A stretch of DNA of 64,000 nucleotides from Deltaproteobacteria bacterium (GCA_020848545.1 JADLHZ010000125.1:1-64000); one strand, 5' to 3'. Numbered from the stretch's first letter, positions 16,638 through 26,558 are shown. Notes: generated by a model from the sequence alone, not told the origin. Program-made: numbers and translations.

Positions 16638-18250
16638 AGAGCTCCGTAGACGCGCTTTCCGCCGACGACCGTCGCGACGATCTTCGCCCTTAGCAGCTCT
16701 TGCGGCTTGGCGCCGAGCGGATCGACCGAGAGCACCACGAAGTCCGCGCGTTTTCCGATCTCGAGCGTGCCCAGCTCGCCCTCGGAGAAGCCGGCGTAGG
16801 CCGCGTCGAGCGTGAAGCCGCGCAGCGCTTCTGTGGGCGTCATCGCTTCTTGCACGCGCCAGCCGCCAGCCGGCTTCTGCGCGTGGTCGGTACGCGTGAT
16901 CGCTGCGTAGAGACCGAACAAAGGATCCGGATGCTCGACCGGAAAGTCCGAGCCGAACGCGAGCCGCGCCCCGGCCTTCATCAAGCTGCGCCACGCGTAC
17001 GCGCCGGCGACGCGCTCGTGACCGAGCCGCGCCTCCGCCCAATCCATGTCGCTCGTTGCGTGCGTCGGTTGCATCGAGGCGATGACCTCGAGCTTCTGAA
17101 AGCGCGGCCAGTCGGCGGCATCGACGACCTGCGCGTGCTCGACGCGGTAGCGATCGTCGGCCTTCGCGACCTTTGCGAAGACGTCTAGCGTGGCGCGCAC
17201 CGCCGCGTCGCCGATCGCGTGCACGCAGACCTGAAAGCCCGCCGCCTTCGCCTTCTGCGCCGCTGCGAGCAGCGCCGCGTCGTTGGTGATGCGCAGGCCG
17301 CCGTTCTTCGGATCGTCCGAGTACGGCTTCAACAACGACGCGCCGCGCGAGCCGAGCGCGCCGTCGGCGTAGAGCTTCACCGCCCGCACGGTGAGCATCG
17401 GATCGATCGCCTTTCCGCGCGCGTACTCTTCGGTCGTCAGCGCGTCATCGCTGCCGTCGAGCGCGACGTAGACGCGGAGCTTCAGCAGGTTCTTGCGGCG
17501 CAGGATGCGCAGGACGGCGAGCTCGTCTTTGGTCGTGCCCATGTCGTGCATGCCGGTGAGGCCGACGGCGATCGCCTTTTCCTGCGCCGCGAGGATCTGC
17601 CGCTCGAGATCTTCCTTCGTGCGCTTCGGCATCACCTTCGTGACGAGCTCGAGCGCGTCGTCGAGCAGGATGCCGGTGGCGGCGCCGCGCTCGTCACGCC
17701 CGATGCGGCCGCCGGCGGGATCTTTGGTCTTGTCATCGATGCCGGCGGCCTTCAGCGCCACGGCGTTCAGGAGCGCCGCGTGGCCGTCGACGCGCCGGAG
17801 GATCACCGGGTTGTTCGGCGTCGCCGCGCTCAATGTCTCGTGCGAGGGAAAGCGCTTGTCGGTCCAGTCGTTCTGATCCCAGCCGCGGCCTTCGAGCCAC
17901 TGGCCCTTCTGGATCTTCGGCAGCGCCGCCTGCACGCGCGTGACGATCTCGCCGGCGGACTTGCAGCCGTGCAGGTCCAGGATCTCCATCTCGCCGCCGA
18001 GGCTGCGCAGGTGCGCGTGCGCGTCGATGAGGCCGGGGACGATCGTCTTGCCGCCGGCGTCGATCTTGTCCTTCGCCTCGTACGCCGCGGCGCCTTTGTC
18101 GTCGCCGACGTAGATGATGCGGCCCTCTTTGACGGCGAGCGCGGTCGCCCGCGGTCCGCCCGGGCGTGCTTCCGCGGCGAGAGAGTGAATCTTCGCGTTG
18201 GTGACGACGAGATCGGCGGGCGTGGCGGCGAGAAGAATGAAGAGAAACAT
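16634..18250 (-). CDS. YtcJ-like secreted metal-dependent amidohydrolase
   Basis: This 538-residue protein belongs to the amidohydrolase superfamily. It has the strand-1 metal motif DAHAH (His78, His80), later VCVHAIGD and YRVEHAQV histidines, and FGSDFPVEHPDP near the C-terminus, the YtcJ/formamide-deformylase-like pattern. Its N-terminus MFLFILLAATPA is a signal peptide, so it acts outside the cytoplasm. The substrate is unknown, probably an amide or carbamate bond. It heads a coupled trio with the small lipoprotein and GH44. Confidence 0.9.
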   Translation of the reverse strand: MFLFILLAATPADLVVTNAKIHSLAAEARPGGPRATALAVKEGRIIYVGDDKGAAAYEAKDKIDAGGKTIVPGLIDAHAHLRSLGGEMEILDLHGCKSAGEIVTRVQAALPKIQKGQWLEGRGWDQNDWTDKRFPSHETLSAATPNNPVILRRVDGHAALLNAVALKAAGIDDKTKDPAGGRIGRDERGAATGILLDDALELVTKVMPKRTKEDLERQILAAQEKAIAVGLTGMHDMGTTKDELAVLRILRRKNLLKLRVYVALDGSDDALTTEEYARGKAIDPMLTVRAVKLYADGALGSRGASLLKPYSDDPKNGGLRITNDAALLAAAQKAKAAGFQVCVHAIGDAAVRATLDVFAKVAKADDRYRVEHAQVVDAADWPRFQKLEVIASMQPTHATSDMDWAEARLGHERVAGAYAWRSLMKAGARLAFGSDFPVEHPDPLFGLYAAITRTDHAQKPAGGWRVQEAMTPTEALRGFTLDAAYAGFSEGELGTLEIGKRADFVVLSVDPLGAKPQELLRAKIVATVVGGKRVYGAL

Positions 18251-18300
18251 GCGGCGCCGCTCATCACGCGTTCATGCGGCGCCCGTCAACCATCTGGGAT

Positions 18301-20895
18301 CTAAGGATAGTGGTAGTCGCGGCACGTCCGGTGCTCGAAGCCGAGGAACGGCGCCGGACAGGGCGAAGCGATCGGTGTGGCCACCGTGCAGGCTTCGGCG
18401 TTTGTGCTGGTGCCGGTGCTGTCACCGCGCGAAAACACGCCTTCCGAATTGCTGCCTCTGCACCTCATGCCGCCGGTCTTCGTCAGCGCGCAGAGGACGC
18501 CTCGGCCCGCCGCTACTGCGATGACGTCGGTCAGCTCCGTCGGCGCGGCGTCCGTGCCATCGAAGCACCACGCGCTTCCGGTCGGATCGATCGTGCACCC
18601 GCTCGTCGTGCCCAGGCTCAGCGCGACCATCCCTCTGAGCTCGACCGTGCCGAAAGCGGGGATGACCGGGCCGGGGACGAAGATGCAGTACGGCGGCGCC
18701 GCCGGGCCGTCGCATTTGACCGGCGTCGCTCGCGACACGCCGCCCGTTCCGCTGAAGCTCTCGCCCCAACAATAGACCGCGCCCGCGTCGTCGATCGCGC
18801 ACGAGCGATCGCCGGCAGCGGCGATCTGGCGAATGTTCGCCAACGGGCTCGGGCCGCTCGGGCCACGAACCGCGATCGGCGCTTGATCAGACGTGCTCGC
18901 GACGCCGCACTGACCCTCCATGTTCCGGCCCCAGCAATAAACGTTGCCGTTCGCCAGCAAGGCGCAGGTATGATCGTTGCCGGCGGCAACCTGGACGGCA
19001 CGATCCGGCAGCGGCGCCGCGTTCACCGGCACTGCGTTCAAGAGGGAGGACGGGCTGCTGCGGCCGCCTTGACCGTCGCCATTGTCGCCCCAGCAAACGA
19101 CTTGGTCCGCGAGCGCGATCGTCTCGTCGCGCCACGCGCACGCATGGCCGCCGCCTGAGCTCACGCCGATGACGTGATCGAGCGTCGTCGTAGAGCACAA
19201 GCCCGTCGTCTCGGAGTTGCCGGCGAGGCACACTTCGCCGGGCTTCCTCGGCGCCGTCCACACGCCGTTGCCGCGGCTGCCGTCCGCGTTCGACCCCCAG
19301 CACTTGACGCGGCCGTCGGCGAGTAGCGCGCAGGAAGCGTAGCCCACGCTGACGGCGACGACGCCACTCTGCGGGACGATGCAGCTCGGGCTTCCGTGAT
19401 CGATGCCTTCGTCGCCGCAGACCTTGGCGTTCGGGTCGATGAGGGTGCGCTCAGCGCTCGTTCCGTCGCCGAACGGGTAGCTCACGGTATCCGTTCCCCA
19501 ACACGTCGCGGTGCCATGCGGAAGCAGCGCGCACGCGAGATCGCTGATGCCAGTCACCGACGGCTTGAGCGACAGCTGTCCGCGGGCGCCGCTGCAACCA
19601 CGGCACACGTTCTTCGTCGGCGAGAGCGCTTGGGCGCCCTCGCGCATCAGGCCGCGCGCGAGCAGCGCTCCGTCTCCTCCGTAGGCGTCGCCCGACCCGA
19701 CGGTGATCGTGCCGCTCTGCGTGCCGGCGATGCCGAACGCATCGACGACGGACCACGCAAAGTCGATGAGGCGTGGCGCGATCGTTGGGTTGAGGTTCGA
19801 GAGTCGCAGCGAGAAGCCGGTGTCGTCCTTGGATTCGACGACGATGCCGGTGCTCGGCTGCGTCGTGTCGGTGGCGCTCACCAGCGCACTCTCGATGACG
19901 CTCTCGGGGAAGGTGTCGATCGTCGTCGTGCCGGCGACGGTGAGCAAGCACGCCGCGTCGAGGCCGGTCGCAGCGCCGTTCGGCGCCGGCGGGTTCGGCG
20001 TGCGGATCGTCGCGAGCTTGCCGACGCTCTCGTTGCCGGAGTGGCCGAGCGCGAAGCAACGATAGGTGTGCATGCTCGCCCGCTGCGCGGCGGGATCGGT
20101 GAACGCCGTTTCGCCGGGCGCGAGCGCCGCGATGAGCGTGGCGGGCTGGCGGACGACGAGGTGTGAGAGCGCGGCGCTGCCGGCGCAGGTTCCACTGACG
20201 CGGCCGGTCGCGGTGAGCGCGAGATCGAGCGCGTCCGGATCGTTCGGCCGCGTCGCCGTCGCGATGGCGAGGCCAACGGCGTCTCCGCTCACGTTGTGGA
20301 CGACGACGCGATAGTCGTAGATCGTGTCGGGCGTGAGGCCGGCGTCGGTCGCCGTGCGCGTGCCCGTGCCGATCGACACGACTTGCGCCACCGTCGTAAA
20401 CACCCCGGCGCCGTGCTCGGAGCGCTCGAGCGTTTGCACGTCGTCGGACTCCGAAGCATCGTTCCACGAGAGCGTGATCGACGCTGGCGCCGTTTCGCTC
20501 ACCGACGGGATGATCGCGTGCGCGAGCGTCGTCAGCGCCGCGATTTGGTACGGCGGCGAAGTGCATCCGCCGAGGCTCGCGCTGATCCGATAGATGTAGA
20601 TGGCGTCGCGGAGCACCGTCGCATCGAGCAGCCTGCGATCGGATGCGGGCACGAGCGCGAGCGCTTCCCACTCGTCTGAGCCGCCGGCCAGGCGATCGAT
20701 GTTCACCTGATCGGAGAGATCGGGGAGCGGCCACTCGAGCATGACGCCTGCCGAAGAGACGCTCGCCGTGAGCGTGGTCGCCGCGATGTCGGTACAATCG
20801 CCGATCACCGGCTGCTTGCGCTGCGGCAGGCCGCGAAGGAACGCCGACTGGCAGGCGGCGAGGGTGAGGGCTGCGAGGAGGACGGCCTTCTTCAT
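18301..20895 (-). CDS. RCC1-repeat lipoprotein with fibronectin-like domains
   Basis: This 864-residue protein has a lipoprotein signal (LTLAAC, Cys15). Fibronectin-type-III-like segments (about 30-400, for example SITLSWNDASESDDVQTLERS) precede a C-terminal RCC1-like propeller with repeats such as CALLADGRVKCWGSNADG and CALLANGNVYCWGRNMEG. Each repeat carries a Cys pair, the extracellular bacterial version. It is predicted to be surface-exposed. A binding role is likely; the ligand is unknown. Confidence 0.9.
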   Translation of the reverse strand: MKKAVLLAALTLAACQSAFLRGLPQRKQPVIGDCTDIAATTLTASVSSAGVMLEWPLPDLSDQVNIDRLAGGSDEWEALALVPASDRRLLDATVLRDAIYIYRISASLGGCTSPPYQIAALTTLAHAIIPSVSETAPASITLSWNDASESDDVQTLERSEHGAGVFTTVAQVVSIGTGTRTATDAGLTPDTIYDYRVVVHNVSGDAVGLAIATATRPNDPDALDLALTATGRVSGTCAGSAALSHLVVRQPATLIAALAPGETAFTDPAAQRASMHTYRCFALGHSGNESVGKLATIRTPNPPAPNGAATGLDAACLLTVAGTTTIDTFPESVIESALVSATDTTQPSTGIVVESKDDTGFSLRLSNLNPTIAPRLIDFAWSVVDAFGIAGTQSGTITVGSGDAYGGDGALLARGLMREGAQALSPTKNVCRGCSGARGQLSLKPSVTGISDLACALLPHGTATCWGTDTVSYPFGDGTSAERTLIDPNAKVCGDEGIDHGSPSCIVPQSGVVAVSVGYASCALLADGRVKCWGSNADGSRGNGVWTAPRKPGEVCLAGNSETTGLCSTTTLDHVIGVSSGGGHACAWRDETIALADQVVCWGDNGDGQGGRSSPSSLLNAVPVNAAPLPDRAVQVAAGNDHTCALLANGNVYCWGRNMEGQCGVASTSDQAPIAVRGPSGPSPLANIRQIAAAGDRSCAIDDAGAVYCWGESFSGTGGVSRATPVKCDGPAAPPYCIFVPGPVIPAFGTVELRGMVALSLGTTSGCTIDPTGSAWCFDGTDAAPTELTDVIAVAAGRGVLCALTKTGGMRCRGSNSEGVFSRGDSTGTSTNAEACTVATPIASPCPAPFLGFEHRTCRDYHYP

Positions 20896-20897
20896 GA

Positions 20898-21629
20898 TCA
20901 GAACGCCCCCGCGACCACGACGCCGTTGCCGAGCGGCGCGACGGCGACCGCTGCGCCGCTCGCGAACTTCACCGCCAGCACCGTGCCGGTGACGAGCGCC
21001 GCGGCGCCGACGCCGAGCGTGATCATCGCGGCGGCGTCGAGCGTGGCGAGCTTCGCTTCGCGGACGGCGAGCTGCTTCTCTGTCATGCCGAGGCGGAAGG
21101 GATCATTATTGTAGGCGACCGTGCGCTCGCGCAGATCGGTGGCCTCGCCGGTGCCGTAGATCACCATCGCCACACCGGCGATCGCTGCGGCTGCGCCGAC
21201 CCCGATGACGACGAAGCCGGCGATGCGCGCGGGATGCGTGGGAGCGGCGGGTGTCGCCGGTGTCGTCGCGAGCGCGGCCGGGGGGGGTGGCGTCGGATCT
21301 GGTCGCGGTTCGGGCGCCACCGTGAGCTCGCTGAATGCATCGATGAGCTGCGGCGGATGCTCCTTTGGATCGAGGCGAAAGCCGGGCGCGAGCGCGAGAA
21401 CCTTTCGCTTCCACTCGGCGGCCTTCTGCTTCTGACCGAGGTAGAACGAGCTCGCGAAGCCGAGGAACGCGGCGCGGATGCGATCCTGCGGCGCGAGCGT
21501 GGCATGGTCGAGCGCGGTGATCGCGACCTCGGCTTCTTCGAAGCGCGACGCCTCGAACGCTTGTTCGATCTTCGCGAGCGGCGACGGGGCGGCGTGCGTG
21601 ACGATGGCGATCAACAGAATGGGCATCAT
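20898..21629 (-). CDS. Hypothetical envelope protein with hydrophobic C-terminal segments
   Basis: This 243-residue protein has a signal peptide (MMPILLIAIVTHAA), a TPR-like helical region (about 20-90, FEASRFEEAEVAITAL), a Pro/Ala-rich spacer (about 105-140), and two hydrophobic helices (about 145-165 and 205-230). The layout matches the many Myxococcota proteins of the signal-TPR-spacer-TM type near surface lipoproteins. It lies two bases downstream of nothing essential: its stop is just before the RCC1 gene start, and its start overlaps the 3' end of no gene. Probably co-transcribed with both neighbours. Confidence 0.7.
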   Translation of the reverse strand: MMPILLIAIVTHAAPSPLAKIEQAFEASRFEEAEVAITALDHATLAPQDRIRAAFLGFASSFYLGQKQKAAEWKRKVLALAPGFRLDPKEHPPQLIDAFSELTVAPEPRPDPTPPPPAALATTPATPAAPTHPARIAGFVVIGVGAAAAIAGVAMVIYGTGEATDLRERTVAYNNDPFRLGMTEKQLAVREAKLATLDAAAMITLGVGAAALVTGTVLAVKFASGAAVAVAPLGNGVVVAGAF

Positions 21630-21640
21630 GATGCTCGGGC

Positions 21641-24157
21641 TCAGTAGTAGTTGATGGTGACGCCGGTCGGGGCTGCGATGCCGCCAGGACACTGCGAGAT
21701 CCCGTCGCCGATGCAGTTCGACGACGGAGGCGTCACACCATTGAAAGAGGTCGCGCGGAACCAGAAGTAGTTGCTGCCGCCGGCGGCGCTCCCGCGGGGG
21801 TACGACCCGGCACTGATCACATTGTTACCGGGCACCGACGCGCTGCCGAAGTCGTAGGTCATGTAGCTGCCAGCGAGGAAGAAGAACGGGTACGACGGGT
21901 GATCGTGGATCGACGTAGAGCGTACGGTGAGTGACGAGCGCGGAGTGGTTAGCGGCGCGTAGACGACCGCCCGTAGAGCGTAGACAGCGTTGTTGTAGAG
22001 CTCCGAGTTGCTCAAAGAGAATTGTCGGGACTCCGACTGCGCCCAATAAATGCCGCTCCCGCCGTTGTCGTGAATCTTGGCGTAGTTCACCGACACCGAC
22101 AAGGCGGTGCCGAAACCACCGCCGACGAGCAAGCCGCCGCAAGTGTCGCTGGTGCACCCGGGCGCCTTGCCGTTGTCGTAAACGTCGGCCGCGATCGCAA
22201 GCAGACCGTTCGAGTAGAACCCGACGCCCACAGCCGAGTTGCCCCAGATCTGCACGCTCGCTTGCGATCCGATCGTGACGGTCGACTCGTTTTCGGCGAG
22301 GAACCCTGCGCGATCGCCGGCGGGGCTATTGAGCCCGTTTTCTCGCACTACAGCCTGGAAGGCGGTCACGGTCGAGTTTTGAATGCTGCGGATGCCGGTC
22401 GCGTTGTGGTGAATCGACGTCACGGCAAAGGGCGCTTCACTGTCGGTATACGTTTGCAGCGTCGACGTCATCGTCACCCACACCCCCGTCCCGTTGTCGT
22501 GGATGTCGGCGCCGTACAGCTTGACGACGGCGCTGTTGGCGGTGGCCAGCGCCGCCGTACCATTGGAGCGCAGGTCCATCGCATGCATGTTCACGACAGC
22601 GCTGCTCCACGCGACGATGCCGAAGTAGAAACCGCGCACGGAGAACTTGCGCAACGTGACGTCACCCACGATCGACAAGCCATGCACGCCCGAGCCGTTC
22701 GACGTGCTGCTGACGATCGTGTTGACGCCTTGGCCTTCGATGGTGATGCCGCTCGGCACGTTCTGCGGCGGCGCCCATCCTCCTGCCCACACTTCGCCGC
22801 TGGTCTCGTTGTAGGTGCCGTCGAGCAGCATGATCTTGTCGCCGCCGCCCGCGACCTGGAGCGCTCTTTTCAACGATCGAAACGGCTGCGCGCTGGTGCC
22901 GGCGTACGCGTCATTGCCGGCGGGCGAAGAATAGATGTTGGTCACCGTAAACGCGCTCGCCAGCGTCGCGGTGCCGTAGGAGCTCGTCACCGAGATGTCG
23001 AACGCGATGAGCGGCGCGCCGTGCGGGATGGTCACCGTCAGGTCCGCGTTCGTCGCGCTCGGCGTGCCGGTGATCGCCGTCGTGAAAGTGACGGCGCCGT
23101 TCGAGACGGAGGCCGACGTGATCGACGCGAGGTTCGAGCCGCTGACATTGATGACGACGTTACCGGCGCCTTGGCGCAAGTGCACCTGCCCGGGGTAGGT
23201 CACGATCACCATGCCGGCGAGCGTCGGCTTAGGATCCGGCCGCACCGTGAACGTGCGCACTGCCGGCGCGAGCGCGAGGCCGAGTTGATCGACGGCGCCC
23301 GCGGCGAGCGTCACGGTGATGGCCGTGCTGTACGGCCACGTCGCGTGGCTGCAGCGGATCCGATACGCGTCGGGCCAAGTGAAGGTACACGTGCCGTTCG
23401 AGATCGAGAACGCCGCCTCGACCGACGCTTTGTTCATCGGCTTCGTGAAGGTGAAGGTGATGGTCGCGTTCTCGCTCACGGCGCCTTGGCCCTGAGTTGG
23501 AGAAGTGCTGAAGATCGCGGGGGTGCTTTGATCGAGCACCGTCGTGAACGTCATCGCCACCACGCCCGTGAGCGCGACGCCGTCGCTCGTCTCGGCAGCG
23601 ATCTCGAAGGTGTACGCCGTCTGATACGCGAGCGTGTTCGGCACGAAGGTGAACGTCATCGAGTCGTTCGACGACGTCGTGATCGCTTGCGGCACGCCGT
23701 TCAACGTCGCGGCGACCGACACGACGAGGACCGCGCGCGAGAAGACCACCGTGATCGTCGGCGTCCGAGACACGCCCGTCGCGCCATCGGCGGGGGAGAA
23801 CGACGTGATCGCCAGCGCCGCTGCCGTGCCGGTCCCACCCGTCGGCCCCGAAGCGTCGATGAGCCCGGTCGTCGCCGTGATGCCGGTGATGCCCGCGAGG
23901 GCGGTGGTCCCAGTGATCCCGGTGACGCCGGTGCTCGTCGCCCCCGTCGTGTCTTCGCTCATGTTGTCCACGTCGCAGACGCAGTCGCTGTAGAAGCCCG
24001 ACGCCAAGCACGTGCGGACGCCGGCTTGACCGTCGGAGCACGTGCAGGCGCGGCCTTTGTCCGAAACGCACGCCTCGCCGGCGACGGTGCAGCCGGCGAA
24101 CAGGAGCGCTGTGAGCAAGAGGATTGATTTTACCATGCGGTTAAACATATCGGCCAT
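21641..24157 (-). CDS. Beta-helix lipoprotein with Ig-like domains
   Basis: This 838-residue protein has a lipoprotein signal (LLFAGC; Cys23 counted from 24157, or Cys16 if ATG 24136 is the start). A Cys-rich segment and a Gly/Thr linker (TGVTGITGTT type) lead to Big_5/Ig-like domains (about 110-330; FSPADGATGVSRTPTITVVF, FSTSPTQGQGAVSENATITF), an IPT-like domain, then a DUF1565-type right-handed beta-helix (SSPAGNDAYAGTSAQPFRSL onward). It is predicted to be surface-exposed and might bind or cleave polysaccharide; no catalytic residues could be assigned. Confidence 0.88.
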   Translation of the reverse strand: MADMFNRMVKSILLLTALLFAGCTVAGEACVSDKGRACTCSDGQAGVRTCLASGFYSDCVCDVDNMSEDTTGATSTGVTGITGTTALAGITGITATTGLIDASGPTGGTGTAAALAITSFSPADGATGVSRTPTITVVFSRAVLVVSVAATLNGVPQAITTSSNDSMTFTFVPNTLAYQTAYTFEIAAETSDGVALTGVVAMTFTTVLDQSTPAIFSTSPTQGQGAVSENATITFTFTKPMNKASVEAAFSISNGTCTFTWPDAYRIRCSHATWPYSTAITVTLAAGAVDQLGLALAPAVRTFTVRPDPKPTLAGMVIVTYPGQVHLRQGAGNVVINVSGSNLASITSASVSNGAVTFTTAITGTPSATNADLTVTIPHGAPLIAFDISVTSSYGTATLASAFTVTNIYSSPAGNDAYAGTSAQPFRSLKRALQVAGGGDKIMLLDGTYNETSGEVWAGGWAPPQNVPSGITIEGQGVNTIVSSTSNGSGVHGLSIVGDVTLRKFSVRGFYFGIVAWSSAVVNMHAMDLRSNGTAALATANSAVVKLYGADIHDNGTGVWVTMTSTLQTYTDSEAPFAVTSIHHNATGIRSIQNSTVTAFQAVVRENGLNSPAGDRAGFLAENESTVTIGSQASVQIWGNSAVGVGFYSNGLLAIAADVYDNGKAPGCTSDTCGGLLVGGGFGTALSVSVNYAKIHDNGGSGIYWAQSESRQFSLSNSELYNNAVYALRAVVYAPLTTPRSSLTVRSTSIHDHPSYPFFFLAGSYMTYDFGSASVPGNNVISAGSYPRGSAAGGSNYFWFRATSFNGVTPPSSNCIGDGISQCPGGIAAPTGVTINYY

Positions 24158-24205
24158 GGTGCTCTAAGTGTTGCTGATGTCTGCGTAAAGAGGCTACTGA
24201 TCATC

Positions 24206-24225
24206 GTTTACGTCGTGCCGTAAAC
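24206..24225 (+). promoter_or_regulatory. Inverted repeat operator candidate before the LuxR-type gene
   Basis: GTTTACG and CGTAAAC form a perfect 7-bp inverted repeat with a 6-base spacer, ending directly before the AAGGA ribosome-binding site of the gene at 24236. It lies between divergent genes. It could be an autoregulatory operator or an mRNA hairpin. Confidence 0.55.
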
Positions 24226-24235
24226 AAGGAAACCG

Positions 24236-25225
24236 ATGTCGCCGCCTGACGCCGTCTCCGTGCTCGAAGCTTGCTACGCCGTCGATCTCGCCGAGGACGC
24301 CCGCTGGTTGCAGGGTGTGGTGACCGCGCTGCGCGGAACGATCGCCGGCGCCGGCGGCATCGTGTCTTACCTCTACGCGTCGCCGCGCGGTGAGCAGCTC
24401 CTGCCGTCGACCTTCGTGTTCGACGGCAACGTCGGTCCGGCGAACGAAACGATGATGCGCGGCTTGCTCACGAGCCTCCCCGCCGCGCTGCTGAAGAAGG
24501 TGCTCGACGTCCCGTTCTTGCGCGGGCGCGACGTCGAGTTTCCCGGCCATAACGTCGTGTGGGCGGGGCTCAGGCTCGCAGGCATCGCCGACAACCTCGT
24601 GTTCAATGGTCGCGATCCGTCGGGCTACGGCTGCTTCGCCGGCGTCGCCGTCGCTCACCGCCCGAAGGTGACGAAGCGACAAGCGCAAATGTTCGCGCAG
24701 CTCGCGGCGCACATGGCGAGCGGCTATCGCTTGCGGCGACGATTGCGCACGGCCGACAACGCCACCGACAACGCCACCGAGGCGATCGTCACGCCACAAG
24801 GTCTCGTCACGCACGCCGAGTCGCCGGCGCAAGCGAAGACAGCGCGGCAAGCGTTGGCACACGCGGCGAAGTCGCTCGAACGCGCGCGTGGAAAGCTCAG
24901 GCGCGACGATCCCGAGCGCGCCGTCGACGAATGGCGCGGCCTCATCGCGGCGCGCTGGACGCTGATCGAGCAGTTCGAGAGCGACGGCAAGCGCTTCTTG
25001 GTCGCCAAGCGCAATGACCCGCCGATCGCGTCGATCGAGTCGCTGACGCCGCGCGAGCTGCAGGCCGTCGGCTTCGCGAGCCTCGGCCACGCGAACAAGC
25101 TCATCGCGTACGAGATGGGCATCTCGGCGTCGACCGTAGGCGTGCTGCTCGGCCGCGCGGCGAAGCGCATCGGTGTGCGCACGCGGCACGAGCTCATCCA
25201 GGCGTACTTGCGCGTGCAGAAGTAG
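24236..25225 (+). CDS. LuxR-type HTH transcriptional regulator
   Basis: This 329-residue protein ends in a LuxR-type helix-turn-helix (about 271-325; LTPRELQAVGFASLGHANKL, then EMGISASTVGVLLGRAAKRI). The N-terminal 200 residues could be a GAF-like sensor domain but no ligand motif is clear. No autoinducer-binding signature or luxI neighbour is seen, so quorum sensing is not supported. AAGGA lies just upstream of the ATG. The gene is divergent from the beta-helix lipoprotein gene and may regulate it. Confidence 0.88.
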   Translation: MSPPDAVSVLEACYAVDLAEDARWLQGVVTALRGTIAGAGGIVSYLYASPRGEQLLPSTFVFDGNVGPANETMMRGLLTSLPAALLKKVLDVPFLRGRDVEFPGHNVVWAGLRLAGIADNLVFNGRDPSGYGCFAGVAVAHRPKVTKRQAQMFAQLAAHMASGYRLRRRLRTADNATDNATEAIVTPQGLVTHAESPAQAKTARQALAHAAKSLERARGKLRRDDPERAVDEWRGLIAARWTLIEQFESDGKRFLVAKRNDPPIASIESLTPRELQAVGFASLGHANKLIAYEMGISASTVGVLLGRAAKRIGVRTRHELIQAYLRVQK

Positions 25226-25227
25226 CC

Positions 25228-26085
25228 TCAGCGGATCAGCGCGAGACGCCGCTGCACGCCTTCGACGAAACGTGCGAGCGCCTGCGGCGAATGCTCGAAG
25301 AAGAGCGACGGCTCAGTGAGCTCGAGCTCCATCACCTGCAGCGCGCCGCTCTCGTCGCGAATCAGATCGCAGCGGCCGTAGAGCAACGCGCCGCCGGGGA
25401 GCGCGCGCATCACGTAGCTCATCGCGCGTTCGGCGAGGGCGCGCTCGTCGTCCGCCACCGGCACGGGCTCGGTGCGCTCGTCGTTGCCCGAGAAGCGCGG
25501 CGACTTTCGCACCGCGTGCGTGACCGCGCCCTCGATGTAGACGATGGCGCGCTCGCCGCTCGACTCGACCGCCGGCACGTACGGCTGCAAGAGCATGTCG
25601 CGCTCGGCGAGCTCTTGGGCGAACCACGCGGCGTCTGCGTCGCTCGAGCTCACGCGCTTCGTGTGAAACGAGCCGGCGCCGATCGCGGGCTTGGCGACAG
25701 CGGAGAACCACTGCTTCTTTCGCATCAGATCGCCGAGCGCGGCCCCGGCGCCCTTCGGCACGAGCACCGTTGGCACGGTGGGGATGCCGGCCTCGGCGAG
25801 CTCCTTCAAGTAGCGCTTGTGCGTATTCCAGCGGACGATCGGCGGCGGATTCGCGAGCCGATAGCCGAGCGCGTCGGCCCAGGCGAGGAAGGCGTCGCGA
25901 TCGGCGATGTAGTTCCACGTCGAGCGCAGCACGGTGAGCCGCGCGTCTGTGAAGGGCGCCGACGGATCGTCCCACGCCAGCCACTCGGCGCGGAGCCCGG
26001 CCTTCTGCAGCGCATGGAGCAGGAGCTCGCGATCCGGATCCGGCTCCGGCAGCGCTTTGCAGGTGGCGAGCGCGACGTCGATCAT
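25228..26085 (-). CDS. ATP-grasp domain protein
   Basis: This 285-residue protein resembles RimK/glutathione-synthetase-like ATP-grasp ligases of the uncharacterised Myxococcota type: RSTWNYIADRDAFLAWADAL early, AVAKPAIGAGSFHTKRV as the ATP-binding strand, LQPYVPAVESSGERAIVYI, and GRCDLIRDESGALQVMELEL with the metal-binding acidic and E-x-E residues. It would join a carboxylate to an amine. Its ATG at 26085 overlaps the stop of the hotdog-fold gene by four bases. The substrate is unknown. Confidence 0.85.
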   Translation of the reverse strand: MIDVALATCKALPEPDPDRELLLHALQKAGLRAEWLAWDDPSAPFTDARLTVLRSTWNYIADRDAFLAWADALGYRLANPPPIVRWNTHKRYLKELAEAGIPTVPTVLVPKGAGAALGDLMRKKQWFSAVAKPAIGAGSFHTKRVSSSDADAAWFAQELAERDMLLQPYVPAVESSGERAIVYIEGAVTHAVRKSPRFSGNDERTEPVPVADDERALAERAMSYVMRALPGGALLYGRCDLIRDESGALQVMELELTEPSLFFEHSPQALARFVEGVQRRLALIR

Positions 26086-26558
26086 GCTTTCTTCTTCTTG
26101 AGGCTCAGCATCATCTTGAAGCGCGCGACTGGCTCGGGGCCGATGCTCGGTACCGCTGCGACCACGGTCACCGGCAGGTTCACCCGCTCGCCGCTCTGCA
26201 TCGCTTGCTCGACGCCCGCTTTGATCGCGTCGCCGTCTTCGCACACGAAGTGCACGTCGCCGTCGGGACGTTTGAGGAAGTCGGCCTGCATGTCCTTGAA
26301 CAAGGGGACGACCGGCATGTCGCGCTCGCGCACGATCTGCATCGCGAGCATTCCTCCGGCGCAGTCGGCGCCCGTCGCGAGCACGCCGATGTACATGCCG
26401 CCGACGTGGTTCTTCGTTCTGCGCGAGAGCGCGATCTTCACCTCGCTGCGCGACGCCGACAAGTCGACGACGCTCGGCCGGCAGAACGCGAGGGCGGGGA
26501 TGTAGCGCAGGGCAAAGGCGCGGATGAAGAGCGTGGCGCGGAAGGGAGTGATCTTCAT
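26082..26558 (-). CDS. DUF4442 hotdog-fold protein (thioesterase-like)
   Basis: This 158-residue protein matches DUF4442, a hotdog-fold family related to acyl-CoA thioesterases: LSRRTKNHVGGMYIGVLATGADCAG, followed by the core helix, is its signature. The catalytic residue is not fixed in this family. It is flanked by 4-base overlaps with the phospholipase-like gene upstream and the ATP-grasp gene downstream, so all three products are made together. A lipid-related job is suggested by that context. Confidence 0.8.
   Translation of the reverse strand: MKITPFRATLFIRAFALRYIPALAFCRPSVVDLSASRSEVKIALSRRTKNHVGGMYIGVLATGADCAGGMLAMQIVRERDMPVVPLFKDMQADFLKRPDGDVHFVCEDGDAIKAGVEQAMQSGERVNLPVTVVAAVPSIGPEPVARFKMMLSLKKKKA

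Noticed and set aside
16359-17042. A 227-codon frame ending in the small Cys-rich lipoprotein
   Set aside because: Only the last 92 codons, beginning at a lipoprotein signal, make sense; the upstream part is an out-of-frame shadow of the amidohydrolase gene.
14380-18304. Long plus-strand open frames opposite GH44 and the amidohydrolase
   Set aside because: They are antisense to genes with full catalytic motifs, and their translations are low-complexity Arg/Val/Asp strings.
24236-25225. LuxR gene as a quorum-sensing receptor
   Set aside because: Only the helix-turn-helix matches; no acyl-homoserine-lactone-binding residues and no synthase gene were seen.
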